The notes beneath the pieces were generated by a model. It was not told where the DNA came from and made no database searches. It worked only from the letters and a program-made list of their open reading frames with translations. Shown here one piece after another: positions 10,937-19,498 of a stretch of 64,000 nucleotides of DNA. The translations under genes and the position numbers were made by a program. Origin of the DNA: Dyella_D sp052115385. GTDB taxonomy: Bacteria; Pseudomonadota; Gammaproteobacteria; Xanthomonadales; Rhodanobacteraceae. How positions within the stretch are numbered: the first letter of the stretch is position 1; every line of letters starts with the position of its first letter. Location of the stretch: NCBI RefSeq assembly GCF_052115385.1, contig NZ_JBFRGP010000012.1, positions 62,001-126,000 on the forward strand, in the 5' to 3' direction.

Positions 10937-12721
10937 TTAGTCGGCCGGCACCAGCGCGATCACCAGCCAGCCGGGGCGCGGTTCCAGTTCGCGATGCGCG
11001 GACACCACACGCAGCACGCCCTTCTCGTCGACACCGAACAGCAGCACCGTTCCCGATCCGTATTGCTCGATGAAATGCGGCCAGTCGAAGGTGGCCGACA
11101 GGCGCGTGGACTTGATGCGCCAGCCCTGCGCAAGACGTTCCGCGAAGCGCGCGTGGGTCATGTCCTCGGCGAACAGCGGCGGCGCCATCAAGGTGCCGGC
11201 CAGCATGGCGCGGCCGTTCGATTCCTGCGGCGGCAGCACGCGCAGCAGATAAACCCGGTCGCGGCCGAACTCCTGCCGGTAATGCACGCAGACCAGCGAA
11301 TTGCGCTCGCGCTGGATAGACAGCGCCAGCAGCGTGCCGATGCCGGTGAGGTCGAGATTGCGCTCGGCATAGCTGGACGCGGGATTGCCGAAGAACGTGC
11401 TCAGCCCTTCCATGCGCGCGATGCGCACGTCTTCCCAGGCGTCGTCCGCCAGCACCACGCGGAAACCCGCATCGCCCAGGGCCTTGGCGATGGCGCGCGC
11501 GACTTCGTCCGAACCGGCGATCAGCACGCCGTCCGGATCGGGCTCCGACACTTTCAGCCAGCGCGCCAGCGGACGCGCGGTGGCGCTCTGCAGCACCACC
11601 GTGCCGATGATCAGGATGAATACCAGCGGCACCAGCGCCCGCGCGTCGTGCATGCCCAGCGCTTCCAGCTTCAACGCGAACAGCGCCGACACCGAGGCCG
11701 CGACGATGCCGCGCGGCGCGACCCAGGCGATCAACGCGCGCTCGCGCCAGTTCAGCGCGCTGCCGATGCTGGAGATGACCACGGTGAGCGGCCGCACGAT
11801 CAGCTGCGCGGCGACGAAGATCGCGATACCCGCCCACAGCATCCCATCCGGCAGCGGCCATTCCAGGCGCGCCGCCAGCAGGATGAAAAGTGTGGAAACC
11901 AGCAAGGTGGTGAGGCTTTCCTTGAAATCGAGGATGTCGTCGATATGCACGCCGCGCATATTGCCCAGCGCGATGCCCATCACCGTGACGGTGAGCAGGC
12001 CGGATTCGTGCGCGATCGCATTGGACAGGCAGAACGCCAGCAGCACCGCGGCGAGCACGCCGAAGTTCTGCAGGTAGTCGGGAATCAGCTGGCGACGCAG
12101 CAGGAAACCCATGGTCCACGCGGCCAGCGCGCCGGCCACGCTGCCGCAGATCACCGTGGCGAGAAACACGCCGATGGTGTGGCCCTGGTGGCGCGACACG
12201 ATGGCTTCGTAGATCAGCACCGCGAACAGCGCACCCAGCGGATCGATCACGATGCCTTCCCAGCGCAGCGTGTTGGCGATGCGCGCATTCGGGCGCAGGG
12301 TGCGCAGCATCGGCGCGATCACCGTCGGGCCGGTGACGCAGGTCAGCGCGCCGAACAGCCAGGCCAGCTCCCAGCGCAGCCCGGCGAAGTAATGGCCGGC
12401 CACCGCCAGCAGCACCAGCGCCACCACTGCGCCATAGCTGACCAGGCCGCGCACCGCGTGGCCGATGCCGCGCAGTTCGTCGAAACGCAGGGTCAGGCTG
12501 CCTTCGAACAGGATCACCGCGACCGCCAGCGATACCACCGGGAACAGCAGCTCGCCCAGCAACTGGTCCGGATGCAGCACGCCAAAGACCGGGCCCGACA
12601 GGATGCCGGCCAGCAGCAGGAACAGGATCGCGGGAAGCCGCACGCGCCAGGCCAGCCATTGCGCCAGGAAGCCGATGCTGAGCATGCCCGCGAGCATCAG
12701 GCTGATATGGAGCGTGCTCAT
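10937..12721 (-). CDS. CPA1-type sodium(potassium)/proton antiporter with C-terminal nucleotide-binding-like domain
   Basis: The 594-residue protein has about 12 hydrophobic segments (residues 5-390) with the NhaP-like CPA1 pattern, including FALTCVTGPTVIAPML-type and WEGIVIDPLGALFAV stretches that hold the conserved acidic residues. The C-terminal ~200 residues begin with GVLIAGSDEVARAIAKALGDAGF, which looks like a Rossmann/TrkA-N fold. Antiporters of this kind exchange Na+ or K+ for H+ and help in pH and salt homeostasis. The gene is alone on its strand, downstream of a G-rich hairpin. Confidence 0.9.
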   Translation of the reverse strand: MSTLHISLMLAGMLSIGFLAQWLAWRVRLPAILFLLLAGILSGPVFGVLHPDQLLGELLFPVVSLAVAVILFEGSLTLRFDELRGIGHAVRGLVSYGAVVALVLLAVAGHYFAGLRWELAWLFGALTCVTGPTVIAPMLRTLRPNARIANTLRWEGIVIDPLGALFAVLIYEAIVSRHQGHTIGVFLATVICGSVAGALAAWTMGFLLRRQLIPDYLQNFGVLAAVLLAFCLSNAIAHESGLLTVTVMGIALGNMRGVHIDDILDFKESLTTLLVSTLFILLAARLEWPLPDGMLWAGIAIFVAAQLIVRPLTVVISSIGSALNWRERALIAWVAPRGIVAASVSALFALKLEALGMHDARALVPLVFILIIGTVVLQSATARPLARWLKVSEPDPDGVLIAGSDEVARAIAKALGDAGFRVVLADDAWEDVRIARMEGLSTFFGNPASSYAERNLDLTGIGTLLALSIQRERNSLVCVHYRQEFGRDRVYLLRVLPPQESNGRAMLAGTLMAPPLFAEDMTHARFAERLAQGWRIKSTRLSATFDWPHFIEQYGSGTVLLFGVDEKGVLRVVSAHRELEPRPGWLVIALVPAD

Positions 12722-12854
12722 TTGCGTTCCCTCGTCGAGTGCGGCGACAGGGTAGCTGCGCCGGCCGGCCGCGCAGTCTCTGCGCCACGGGGCGTGGACG
12801 CTATAGGAGCAATCCGAAACGAAACGAGAAGGGGGCTGCGGAGGGAAAGGCCAG

Positions 12855-12898
12855 ACCCCGGTATCGGAGGGGGAGGGAGGGGGGTCCGATACCGGGGT
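12855..12898. other. Perfect 14-bp hairpin with a G-run loop
   Basis: The arms accccggtatcgga (12855-12868) and tccgataccggggt (12885-12898) are exactly complementary. The 16-base loop is almost pure guanine with two adenines. The structure lies in the 296-base spacer downstream of comM and upstream of the antiporter gene, both on the minus strand. It has no T-tract, so it is not a textbook terminator. Confidence 0.75.
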
Positions 12899-13017
12899 GG
12901 CGGGGGACAGAGTCCATAAGAGAACTCGTCGGTGCAGATATTAATCCCAATCCGAGCCAAGTCAATACTGATCGGTACACAAATTCGCCAGATCGACCCA
13001 GCTCATTGATTTGCCGA

Positions 13018-14520
13018 CTAGAAACGCCGGTATTGCAAGGCCTCGGCGAGGTGGACGCGGGCCAGCGAGGCCGCCCCGCCATCGAGATCGGCGATGGTGC
13101 GCGCCACCCGCAGGGTGCGGTGATAGGCGCGGGCGGACAGGCCCAGGCGCTCCAGCGCGCCCTCGAACCAGGTCCGTTCGGCGGGGGCCAGGGCGCAGTC
13201 GCGTTCCAGTTCGCGCGCGTTGATCTCCGCATTGCTGCGCCCCGCGCGCTGCAGGGCCTGATGGCGTGCCTTCATCACGCGGGCGCGGACGGTGGCGGAA
13301 TCCTCATCGTGTTCGCCGCGCGCGGCGCCCAGCTCGCTCAGCGGCTGGCGCGGCACGTCCACGCACAGGTCGATGCGGTCCAGCAGCGGGCCGGAGATCT
13401 TGCCGCGGTAGCGCTGGATCTGGTCCGGCGTGCAGCGGCAGCGTCCGCGCGGATCGCCGGCATAGCCGCAGGGACAGGGATTCATCGCGGCGACCAGCTG
13501 GAACTGCGCCGGAAAGGTGGATTGCCGCGCCGCGCGGGACACCACGATCGAGCCCGATTCCAGCGGCTCGCGCAGCACTTCCAACACGTGCCGGCTGAAT
13601 TCCGGCAACTCGTCCAGGAACAGCACGCCATGGTGGGCCAGCGAAATCTCGCCCGGCCGCGGCTGCGAGCCGCCGCCGACCAGGGCCACGCCGGATGCCG
13701 TGTGGTGCGGCGACCGGAACGGCCGGCGGCGCCATTCGCCGACTTCGACCGCCCGCCCCGCCACCGACAGCACGGCGCAGGTTTCCAGCGCCTCGGTTTC
13801 GCTCAAGGGCGGCAGGATGCCGGGCAGGCGCTCGGCCAGCATGGTCTTGCCGGTGCCGGGCGGACCGACCAGCAACAGGTGATGTCCGCCAGCGGCGGCG
13901 ATTTCCAGCGCGCGACGGGCATGGCGCTGGCCGCGGACGTCGCGCAGGTCCGGGCCGTCGCCGGCCACGTCGTCGTTGGCGGGCGCGGCGGCGGGCGCGG
14001 GCAGGTCCTGGGTACCGCATAGCCAGCCGCAGACCTCGGCCAGCGAATCGGCCACGCGCACGTCCGCATCGGAGATCAAGGCCGCTTCGGCCGCATTGGC
14101 ACGCGGCACCACCACCCTGCGGCCGCGCGCACGGGCGCGCATCAGCGCCGGCAGCACGCCGGACACGCCGCGCAAGGCGCCGGACAGGGCCAGTTCGCCG
14201 AGGAATTCGCAGTTATCGAGCCGTTCGCGCGGCACCTGGTTGCCGGCGGCGAGGATGCCCAGCGCGATCGCCAGGTCGAAGCGGCCGCCGTCCTTGGGCA
14301 GCTCGGCCGGCGCCAGGTTCACGGTGACCCGGCGGTTGGGGTATTCGAAAGCGGTGTTCTGGATCGCCACGCGCACCCGGTCGCGCGCCTCGCGCACGGC
14401 GGCCTCGGGCAGGCCGACGATATTGGTGCCGGGGAGTCCGCCGGAAAGGTGCACCTCGACCATCACCTGCGGCGCGGCCACCCCCTCCTGGGCTCGACTG
14501 AGGGTGACTGCAAGACTCAT
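13018..14520 (-). CDS. comM: YifB/ComM family Mg chelatase-like AAA+ ATPase
   Basis: The 500-residue product has the three-part ComM layout: an N-terminal Lon-like/ChlI domain (about 1-170, with VEVHLSGGLPGTNIVGLPEAAVREARDRV-type sequence), a central AAA+ domain with Walker A GPPGTGKT near residue 220, and a C-terminal Mg-chelatase domain. ComM is a bidirectional helicase that extends heteroduplex during natural transformation. Homologues also occur in species not known to be competent. The ATG at 14520 starts right at the conserved N-terminus. The gene is downstream of ubiK on the same strand. Confidence 0.92.
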   Translation of the reverse strand: MSLAVTLSRAQEGVAAPQVMVEVHLSGGLPGTNIVGLPEAAVREARDRVRVAIQNTAFEYPNRRVTVNLAPAELPKDGGRFDLAIALGILAAGNQVPRERLDNCEFLGELALSGALRGVSGVLPALMRARARGRRVVVPRANAAEAALISDADVRVADSLAEVCGWLCGTQDLPAPAAAPANDDVAGDGPDLRDVRGQRHARRALEIAAAGGHHLLLVGPPGTGKTMLAERLPGILPPLSETEALETCAVLSVAGRAVEVGEWRRRPFRSPHHTASGVALVGGGSQPRPGEISLAHHGVLFLDELPEFSRHVLEVLREPLESGSIVVSRAARQSTFPAQFQLVAAMNPCPCGYAGDPRGRCRCTPDQIQRYRGKISGPLLDRIDLCVDVPRQPLSELGAARGEHDEDSATVRARVMKARHQALQRAGRSNAEINARELERDCALAPAERTWFEGALERLGLSARAYHRTLRVARTIADLDGGAASLARVHLAEALQYRRF

Positions 14521-14620
14521 GGCGACGGCGTTTCCGGAGCGGGCGAAAAGAAATGACCGCCCCCGGTCGTTCTCGGGGTGAGGGTGACGGACCGGGGACG
14601 GCTCCCGGGAGGGAGAAGGA

Positions 14621-14878
14621 CTAGCCCCCGCGCGATGCGGCGAGCGCCTCCAGATCGGCCACTCGTCGCTCCAAGGCTTCCACTCTGGCTCGCGTACGGG
14701 CGAGCAAGAGGCTCTGGACGTCGAACTCCTCGCGGGTGACTAGGTCGAGGCGGCGCAATCCTTGCGCAAGGACATCGGAAAAGTTGGCGCGGAGGTCCTG
14801 ATGCGCCTGTGCCAATCCTGGCGGAACCAACGAGGCAAGTCGTAAGGCAAGCTGATCGATATCCTGCTTATCCATCAT
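14621..14878 (-). CDS. ubiK: Ubiquinone biosynthesis accessory factor UbiK (BMFP domain)
   Basis: The 85-residue protein has the UbiK/YqiC pattern: an N-terminal amphipathic segment with RLASLVPPGLAQAHQDLRANF, the LRRLDLVTREEFDVQ core, and a C-terminal coiled coil (about residues 50-82). UbiK works with UbiJ in the coenzyme Q assembly complex. I choose the first ATG of an ATG-ATG pair at 14878 because GAGG lies eight bases upstream. A GTG nine bases further up would lack a good ribosome site. ubiJ and ubiB are elsewhere in the window. Confidence 0.88.
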   Translation of the reverse strand: MMDKQDIDQLALRLASLVPPGLAQAHQDLRANFSDVLAQGLRRLDLVTREEFDVQSLLLARTRARVEALERRVADLEALAASRGG

Positions 14879-15069
14879 GGATAGCACCTCGAACTCGTCG
14901 AAAAGAAGTCTATGTAAACGCTGGGTGGGTTCGCCATCGGCCTGCTCCGCTGCTTCATGTAGGGATTTTCCTACACACCGTCGTCACAGGCGACAAATCC
15001 GCCCTCGGCCGGGCAAAATGCCGCTCCCCGGGGCGCCTGCCGCCCGCTGCCTTAAGTGACGAGGTTTCC

Positions 15070-15408
15070 ATGAAGCTGGTGGTGGCGATCATCAAACCCT
15101 TCAAGCTCGACGACGTGCGCGAGGCGCTGGCCGAAGTGGGTGTGCAGGGCATCACGGTGACCGAGGTGAAGGGCTTCGGCCGCCAGAAGGGCCATACCGA
15201 GCTCTACCGCGGCGCCGAGTACGTGGTCGACTTCCTGCCCAAGATCAAGCTGGAAGTGGCAGTGGCCGACGACCAGCTGGATCGCGTGGTCGAGGCCATT
15301 TCCCAGGCCGCCCGTACCGGCAAGATCGGCGACGGCAAGATCTTCGTCAGCACGCTGGAGCAGGTGATCCGCATCCGCACCGGCGAGCTGGACAACGACG
15401 CGCTCTGA
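15070..15408 (+). CDS. glnK: Nitrogen regulatory PII protein (GlnK/GlnB)
   Basis: The 112-residue protein is a full-length PII trimer subunit. The T-loop GRQKGHTELYRGAEYVVDF carries Tyr51, the uridylylation site, and the C-terminal TGKIGDGKIFVSTLEQVIRIRTGE closes the family signature. PII senses 2-oxoglutarate, ATP and ADP and controls glutamine synthetase and ammonium uptake. The MKLV start is more GlnK-like than GlnB-like, but no amtB follows, so the paralogue name is uncertain. A short inverted repeat, tgtagg/cctaca, lies at 14958-14975 upstream. The stop abuts that of the next, convergent gene. Confidence 0.9.
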   Translation: MKLVVAIIKPFKLDDVREALAEVGVQGITVTEVKGFGRQKGHTELYRGAEYVVDFLPKIKLEVAVADDQLDRVVEAISQAARTGKIGDGKIFVSTLEQVIRIRTGELDNDAL

Positions 15409-15951
15409 TCAGTCCGCCGTGGCCGCGAGGCCGCGCTCGCGCTGGAAGCGCCGGTGGTGCACCAGCAGGCCGGCGTAATACACCAGGTAATAGCCGACCA
15501 TCAGCCCGAACACCGCCAGGGTCAGCGGGCTGTTGCCCATCGGCGGCGCATGGCCTGCCGCGGCGGCCATCGCCGGGTCTTGCATCTGCGGCATCACCAC
15601 CAGGAAACGCCAGGCCAGGCGGCCGACCAGCAGCGCGGTGAGGCCGGCACCGATCCACGGATTGGGGACGTAGACATCCTCGCCGCGCCCGTTCTGCTCG
15701 AAACGGGTCAGGCGTAGCCCAATCGTTCCCAGCACCGCACCACCGGCAATGCCGCCGGCCAGGCCCACCAGCAGCATCGGGTTGTACAGGCCGGTCAGCG
15801 AGAGCGCCACGGTAAGCACGGCGAAGATGGCGATGCGCGCCATCATCCGCTTGCGCCGGATCGGCTGCTGCCCAAAGCTGCCGCGCACGCGCCGGTACAC
15901 GCCAAAGGCCATCAACGGGACCAACAGCGCGGGAATCATGTTCGGAGCCAT
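15409..15951 (-). CDS. Hypothetical multi-pass membrane protein, 180 aa
   Basis: I do not recognise the family with confidence; the pattern is reminiscent of DUF1453/CcdC-like proteins. There are four to five hydrophobic segments: near residues 5-20, 38-55, 58-80, 100-118 and 140-162. A short basic motif, RRKRMMAR, follows the first. The ATG at 15951 is preferred to a GTG nine bases upstream. The stop codon abuts that of the PII gene on the other strand, with no terminator between them. Confidence 0.7.
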   Translation of the reverse strand: MAPNMIPALLVPLMAFGVYRRVRGSFGQQPIRRKRMMARIAIFAVLTVALSLTGLYNPMLLVGLAGGIAGGAVLGTIGLRLTRFEQNGRGEDVYVPNPWIGAGLTALLVGRLAWRFLVVMPQMQDPAMAAAAGHAPPMGNSPLTLAVFGLMVGYYLVYYAGLLVHHRRFQRERGLAATAD

Positions 15952-16062
15952 GGCCGGCACTCGTTCGTGGAAGATGGCGCAGCCTAACCCCGGGCCGGTT
16001 ACACGGCGACTGACGCCGCGCAGCCATCGCGGGTGACGCGTGTCACCCGCTTCGGGCAGCCC

Positions 16063-16806
16063 TTACCTGGCCTTGCCCTGGTTGGCCACCGCGGCCATCT
16101 TCGCCGCGATCGCCTCGGCATCGCCCAGGTAGTAGTGGCGCAGCGGCTTGAGGTGCTGGTCGAACTCATACACCAGCGGCACGCCATTGGGGATGTTCAG
16201 CTCGACGATGTCGTCGTCGGAGATGCCGTCCAGGTACTTCACCAGCGCGCGCAGCGAATTGCCGTGCGCGGCCACCACCACGCGCTGGCCGGCGCGGATC
16301 GCCGGCGCCAGCACCTCGTGCCAGTACGGCAGCACGCGGGCCACGGTGTCCTTGAGGCATTCGGTGTCGGGAATCAGCGCCGGATCCAGCCCGGCATAGC
16401 GCGGGTCGTGCACCGCTTCGTTGTCCGCGCGCTCCAGCGCCGGCGGCGGGATGTCGTAGCTGCGGCGCCACACCTTGACCTGGTCCTCGCCGAACTTCGC
16501 CGCCGTCTCGGCCTTGTTGAGGCCGGTCAGCGCGCCGTAGTGGCGCTCGTTGAGGCGCCAGTCGGTGAGCACCGGAATCCACATCAGGCCCATCTCGTCC
16601 TGCACGCCCCACAGCGTGCGCACGGCGCGCTTGAGCACCGAGGTATGCGCCACGTCGAAGCTGTAGCCGGCTTCCTTGAGCAGGCGTCCCGCCTCCTTCG
16701 CCTCTTCCCGGCCCTGCGCGGTGAGGTCGACGTCGGCCCAGCCGCTGAAGCGGTTGTCGAGGTTCCACTGGGATTGGCCGTGGCGGATCAGTACGAGCTT
16801 GTGCAT
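16063..16806 (-). CDS. gpmA: 2,3-bisphosphoglycerate-dependent phosphoglycerate mutase
   Basis: The 247-residue enzyme starts with the histidine-phosphatase signature LIRHGQSQWN, with the phospho-accepting His at residue 9. It keeps the second catalytic region AAHGNSLRALVKYLDGISDDDI near residues 180-200 and the ERHYGALTGLNKAE segment typical of cofactor-dependent mutases. It interconverts 3- and 2-phosphoglycerate in glycolysis and gluconeogenesis. The C-terminal tail is of normal length. It is monocistronic here. Confidence 0.95.
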   Translation of the reverse strand: MHKLVLIRHGQSQWNLDNRFSGWADVDLTAQGREEAKEAGRLLKEAGYSFDVAHTSVLKRAVRTLWGVQDEMGLMWIPVLTDWRLNERHYGALTGLNKAETAAKFGEDQVKVWRRSYDIPPPALERADNEAVHDPRYAGLDPALIPDTECLKDTVARVLPYWHEVLAPAIRAGQRVVVAAHGNSLRALVKYLDGISDDDIVELNIPNGVPLVYEFDQHLKPLRHYYLGDAEAIAAKMAAVANQGKAR

Positions 16807-16948
16807 GGGGATGGTGGGCTGCGGAGTGAAGCGGGCATGGTGAAGCGCGCTCCCCTGCCCGTCAAATCGGTCCCGTGTCGAAGGTCATGCTAAACCCCGC
16901 GCCGCGCCGGAGCATCCTAGTCAGGTCCATCACTCAAGGAGTTTCGCC

Positions 16949-17620
16949 ATGCGCCGTACCCTGCTCACTCTGGCCCTGGTTCTCGCGCTGCCGCTGGCCG
17001 CCCAGGCCCGGGACAACGATATCGAAAAGGTCAACGGCGCGGTCCGCGTCGAAGCGGGCCAGCAGGCCGGCGACGTCAGCTCGGTCAACGGTTCGGTGCA
17101 CGTCGGCGAGCGCGCCGTGGTGCAGAAGGCCAGCACGGTGAACGGCTCGGTGGAACTGGGCGAGAGCGCGCAGGCCACCTCGGTCGAGACGGTCAACGGC
17201 TCCGCCACGCTGGGCGCCGGCGCCAAGATCAGCGGCGACGTCAGCACCACCAATGGCGCGATCCGCCTGGGCAAGGGCGCCGACGTGTCCGGCAAGGTCG
17301 GCAACGTCAACGGCCGCATCAATCTCGACGCCGCGCACATCGGCCGCGGCATCGAGACGACCAACGGCGGCATCTGGATCGGCGCCAATTCGCGCATCGA
17401 AGGCGGCATCGTGGTGAACAACGTGAACAAGCCCAGCGGCTGGTTCAGCGGCAACAACCGCCCGCCGCACGTGGTGATCGGCCCGCATGCCGTGGTGCAG
17501 GGCACGCTGGAATTCCGCCGCGAGGTGATCCTGCAGGTCAGCGACAGCGCGCAGATCGGCCCGGTCAAGGGTGCGACGGCGACCAAGTTCTCCGGCGACA
17601 TGCCGTCCTCGGACGACTAA
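16949..17620 (+). CDS. Exported protein with seven VNG/TNG repeats (predicted beta-solenoid)
   Basis: I do not recognise a named family. A Sec signal peptide covers about residues 1-20. It is followed by a repeat of 18-19 residues whose key triplet (V/T)NG falls at residues 28, 46, 64, 82, 101, 120 and 138, each followed by alternating small and beta-branched residues. That regular spacing suggests a left- or right-handed beta-solenoid in the periplasm or on the surface. It is somewhat like polymer-forming bactofilins, which however lack a signal peptide. An AAGGAG ribosome site precedes the ATG. A hairpin terminator follows. Confidence 0.75.
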   Translation: MRRTLLTLALVLALPLAAQARDNDIEKVNGAVRVEAGQQAGDVSSVNGSVHVGERAVVQKASTVNGSVELGESAQATSVETVNGSATLGAGAKISGDVSTTNGAIRLGKGADVSGKVGNVNGRINLDAAHIGRGIETTNGGIWIGANSRIEGGIVVNNVNKPSGWFSGNNRPPHVVIGPHAVVQGTLEFRREVILQVSDSAQIGPVKGATATKFSGDMPSSDD

Positions 17621-17629
17621 GCATGCTCG

Positions 17630-17657
17630 GGCGGGCTGCCAGCACCGGCAGCCCGCC
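17630..17657. terminator. Hairpin between the VNG-repeat gene and hemF
   Basis: Perfect 11-bp arms ggcgggctgcc (17630-17640) and ggcagcccgcc (17647-17657) flank a 6-base loop, immediately downstream of two convergent stop codons. It probably ends transcription from both sides. A short T-run (ggttc) is all that follows on the plus strand. Confidence 0.65.
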
Positions 17658-17661
17658 TGGT

Positions 17662-18567
17662 TCAAAGCCAGTCGCGCGGCTTGAGGTAGTCCGCCAGCCG
17701 CGCTTCCGCCGAACCGGGCTGCGGCGTGTAGGCATATTCGAAGCGCACGCGCGGCGGCAGGCTCATCAGGATCGACTCGGTGCGCCCGCCCGATTGCAGG
17801 CCGAACAGCGTGCCGCGGTCGTAGACCAGGTTGAATTCCACGTAGCGCCCGCGCCGGTACAGCTGGAACTCGCGCTCGCGCTCGCCGTGCGGCGTGTCCT
17901 TGCGGCGTTCCGCGATCGGCAGGTAAGCGTCGAGGAAACCCTGCCCCACCGCCTTGGTGAAATCGAAGCAGCGCTCGAAGCCGCCTTCGTTCAAGTCGTC
18001 GTAGAACAGGCCGCCGACGCCGCGCGTCTCGGCGCGATGCTTGAGATAGAAATACTCGTCGCACCACTTCTTGTAGCGCGCATAGACCTCGGCGCCGAAC
18101 GGCGCGCACAGGTCGCGCGCCACCGTGTGCCAATGCGCCACGTCCTCGTCGAACGGATAGAACGGGGTGAGATCGAAGCCGCCGCCGAACCACCACACCG
18201 GCTCCAGGCCGTCCTTGCTCGCTTCGAAATAGCGCACGTTGGCGTGCGTGGTCGGCAGGTAGGGATTGTGCGGATGGAGCACCAGCGACACGCCGGTGGC
18301 GACGAAGCCGCCGCCGGCCAGTTCCGGCCGGTGCGCGGTGGCGCTGGGCGGCAGCTGGCTGCCGTGCACCAGCGAGAAATTCACGCCGGCCTGCTCGAAC
18401 ACCGCGCCGTCGCGCAGCACGCGCGTGCTGCCACCACCGCCCGCGGGGCGCGTCCAGGCGTCCTCCACGAACCTCGCCTTGCCGTCCAGTTGTTCGACCG
18501 CGGTGCAGATGCGGTCCTGCAGCTCGCGCAGGAACTGTTCGACTCGGTCGGTTTGCTGGCTCATCAC
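17662..18567 (-). CDS. hemF: Oxygen-dependent coproporphyrinogen III oxidase
   Basis: The 301-residue protein is the usual HemF length. It contains the family signature around WFGGGFDLTPFYPFDED (near residues 130-146) and the conserved RGGLFYDDLNEG-like region GVGGLFYDDLNEGGFE. It also has the FNLVYDRGTLFGLQSGGRTESILMS segment near the C-terminus. HemF oxidatively decarboxylates coproporphyrinogen III to protoporphyrinogen IX in aerobic haem synthesis. It is cytosolic and monocistronic here. Confidence 0.95.
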   Translation of the reverse strand: MMSQQTDRVEQFLRELQDRICTAVEQLDGKARFVEDAWTRPAGGGGSTRVLRDGAVFEQAGVNFSLVHGSQLPPSATAHRPELAGGGFVATGVSLVLHPHNPYLPTTHANVRYFEASKDGLEPVWWFGGGFDLTPFYPFDEDVAHWHTVARDLCAPFGAEVYARYKKWCDEYFYLKHRAETRGVGGLFYDDLNEGGFERCFDFTKAVGQGFLDAYLPIAERRKDTPHGEREREFQLYRRGRYVEFNLVYDRGTLFGLQSGGRTESILMSLPPRVRFEYAYTPQPGSAEARLADYLKPRDWL

Positions 18568-18642
18568 GACGTCCGGGTGGGGAGGGAACAGCGGGAGCTT
18601 AGCAAGCCCATCGCGTACCCGGCTGCGACCCCGCGCCGCGGA

Positions 18643-19380
18643 CTACCGCACGCGCATCAAGAGCCGCGCGGCGCCGATGCGCCGTGCCCAGCGCAGGCCC
18701 AGGTCGATCCACATCACGTACGCCGCTTCCGCCAGCAGGCGCAGCACGATGCGCCGGTCCAGGCGCAGGCGTTCTTCCGCCGCCACCGGCACGCTCGCCT
18801 CGAAACCGAGCCAGTGCGCCAGCAGCAGGCAGCGCGGCAGGTGATAGCGGCTGGTCACCAGGGCTACCGGCGGCACGGCGGTGCCAGGGTTGTCGTCGCC
18901 GGCGTCGTGGCGCAGCAGGCTGCGGGCGTGGCGCAGGTTGTCCAGCGAATCGGTGGAGGCCTGTTCCAGCTTCGGCGCCAGGCCGAGAGGCAGGCCGTGC
19001 TCGCGCAGCCAGGCCAGGCCCGCTTCCGCCTCGCTCACGCGGCCGCCGCTGCAGCCGCCGAGCAGGAACAGCCGCGCCACCCGCTCTTCATGCACCAGCC
19101 CCAGCGCACGGGCCAGGCGTTGCTGGTAGTCGCGCTCCGGCCGGCCGCCGACCAGCTTGCGCCCGAACACCAGCACGTCGCGCCGGTCCGGCGGGGCCAG
19201 CGGACTGCGCGCCGCCACCCGCCACACGTAGACCAGATAGGCGAGCCAGACCAGGCCCAGGCTAAGCACCATCGCCGCGCCCACCACCACCGCCACGTGC
19301 AGCAGATCGCGCCGGCGCGCATGGCGCCAGGGACCGCGTTTGAGGGGGGCGAACAGGGAGGCCACGGTCGGGTCCGGCAA
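18643..19380 (-). CDS. YdcF/SanA-like DUF218 family protein
   Basis: The 245-residue product has one N-terminal membrane segment (about residues 28-52), then a DUF218 domain. The domain has the DVLVFGRKLVGGRPERDYQQRL start, the FLLGG turn, the STDSLDNLRHAR segment and the TSRYHLPRCLLLAHWLGF region typical of ElyC/SanA/YdcF proteins. Relatives act in envelope integrity or polyisoprenoid-linked carbohydrate metabolism, but the biochemical role is not settled. The domain probably faces the periplasm. It is divergent from the aryl-polyene ketosynthase gene. Confidence 0.8.
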   Translation of the reverse strand: MPDPTVASLFAPLKRGPWRHARRRDLLHVAVVVGAAMVLSLGLVWLAYLVYVWRVAARSPLAPPDRRDVLVFGRKLVGGRPERDYQQRLARALGLVHEERVARLFLLGGCSGGRVSEAEAGLAWLREHGLPLGLAPKLEQASTDSLDNLRHARSLLRHDAGDDNPGTAVPPVALVTSRYHLPRCLLLAHWLGFEASVPVAAEERLRLDRRIVLRLLAEAAYVMWIDLGLRWARRIGAARLLMRVR

Positions 19381-19498
19381 AAGGCCAGCAGTGTGGGCAA
19401 GGCTTATGAAAGCCGCAATGGAGAAGAATAGGCAGAAATATGAACGTAAGAACCGGCCGCACTGGGCGCACCCAGCGGCCGCCCGCTAGGCTCCCGCG

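Noticed and set aside
14958..14975. Inverted repeat tgtagg-gatttt-cctaca upstream of the PII gene as an NtrC or sigma54 site
   Set aside because: It matches neither the NtrC consensus nor a -24/-12 GG/GC pair, so I only mention it with the gene.
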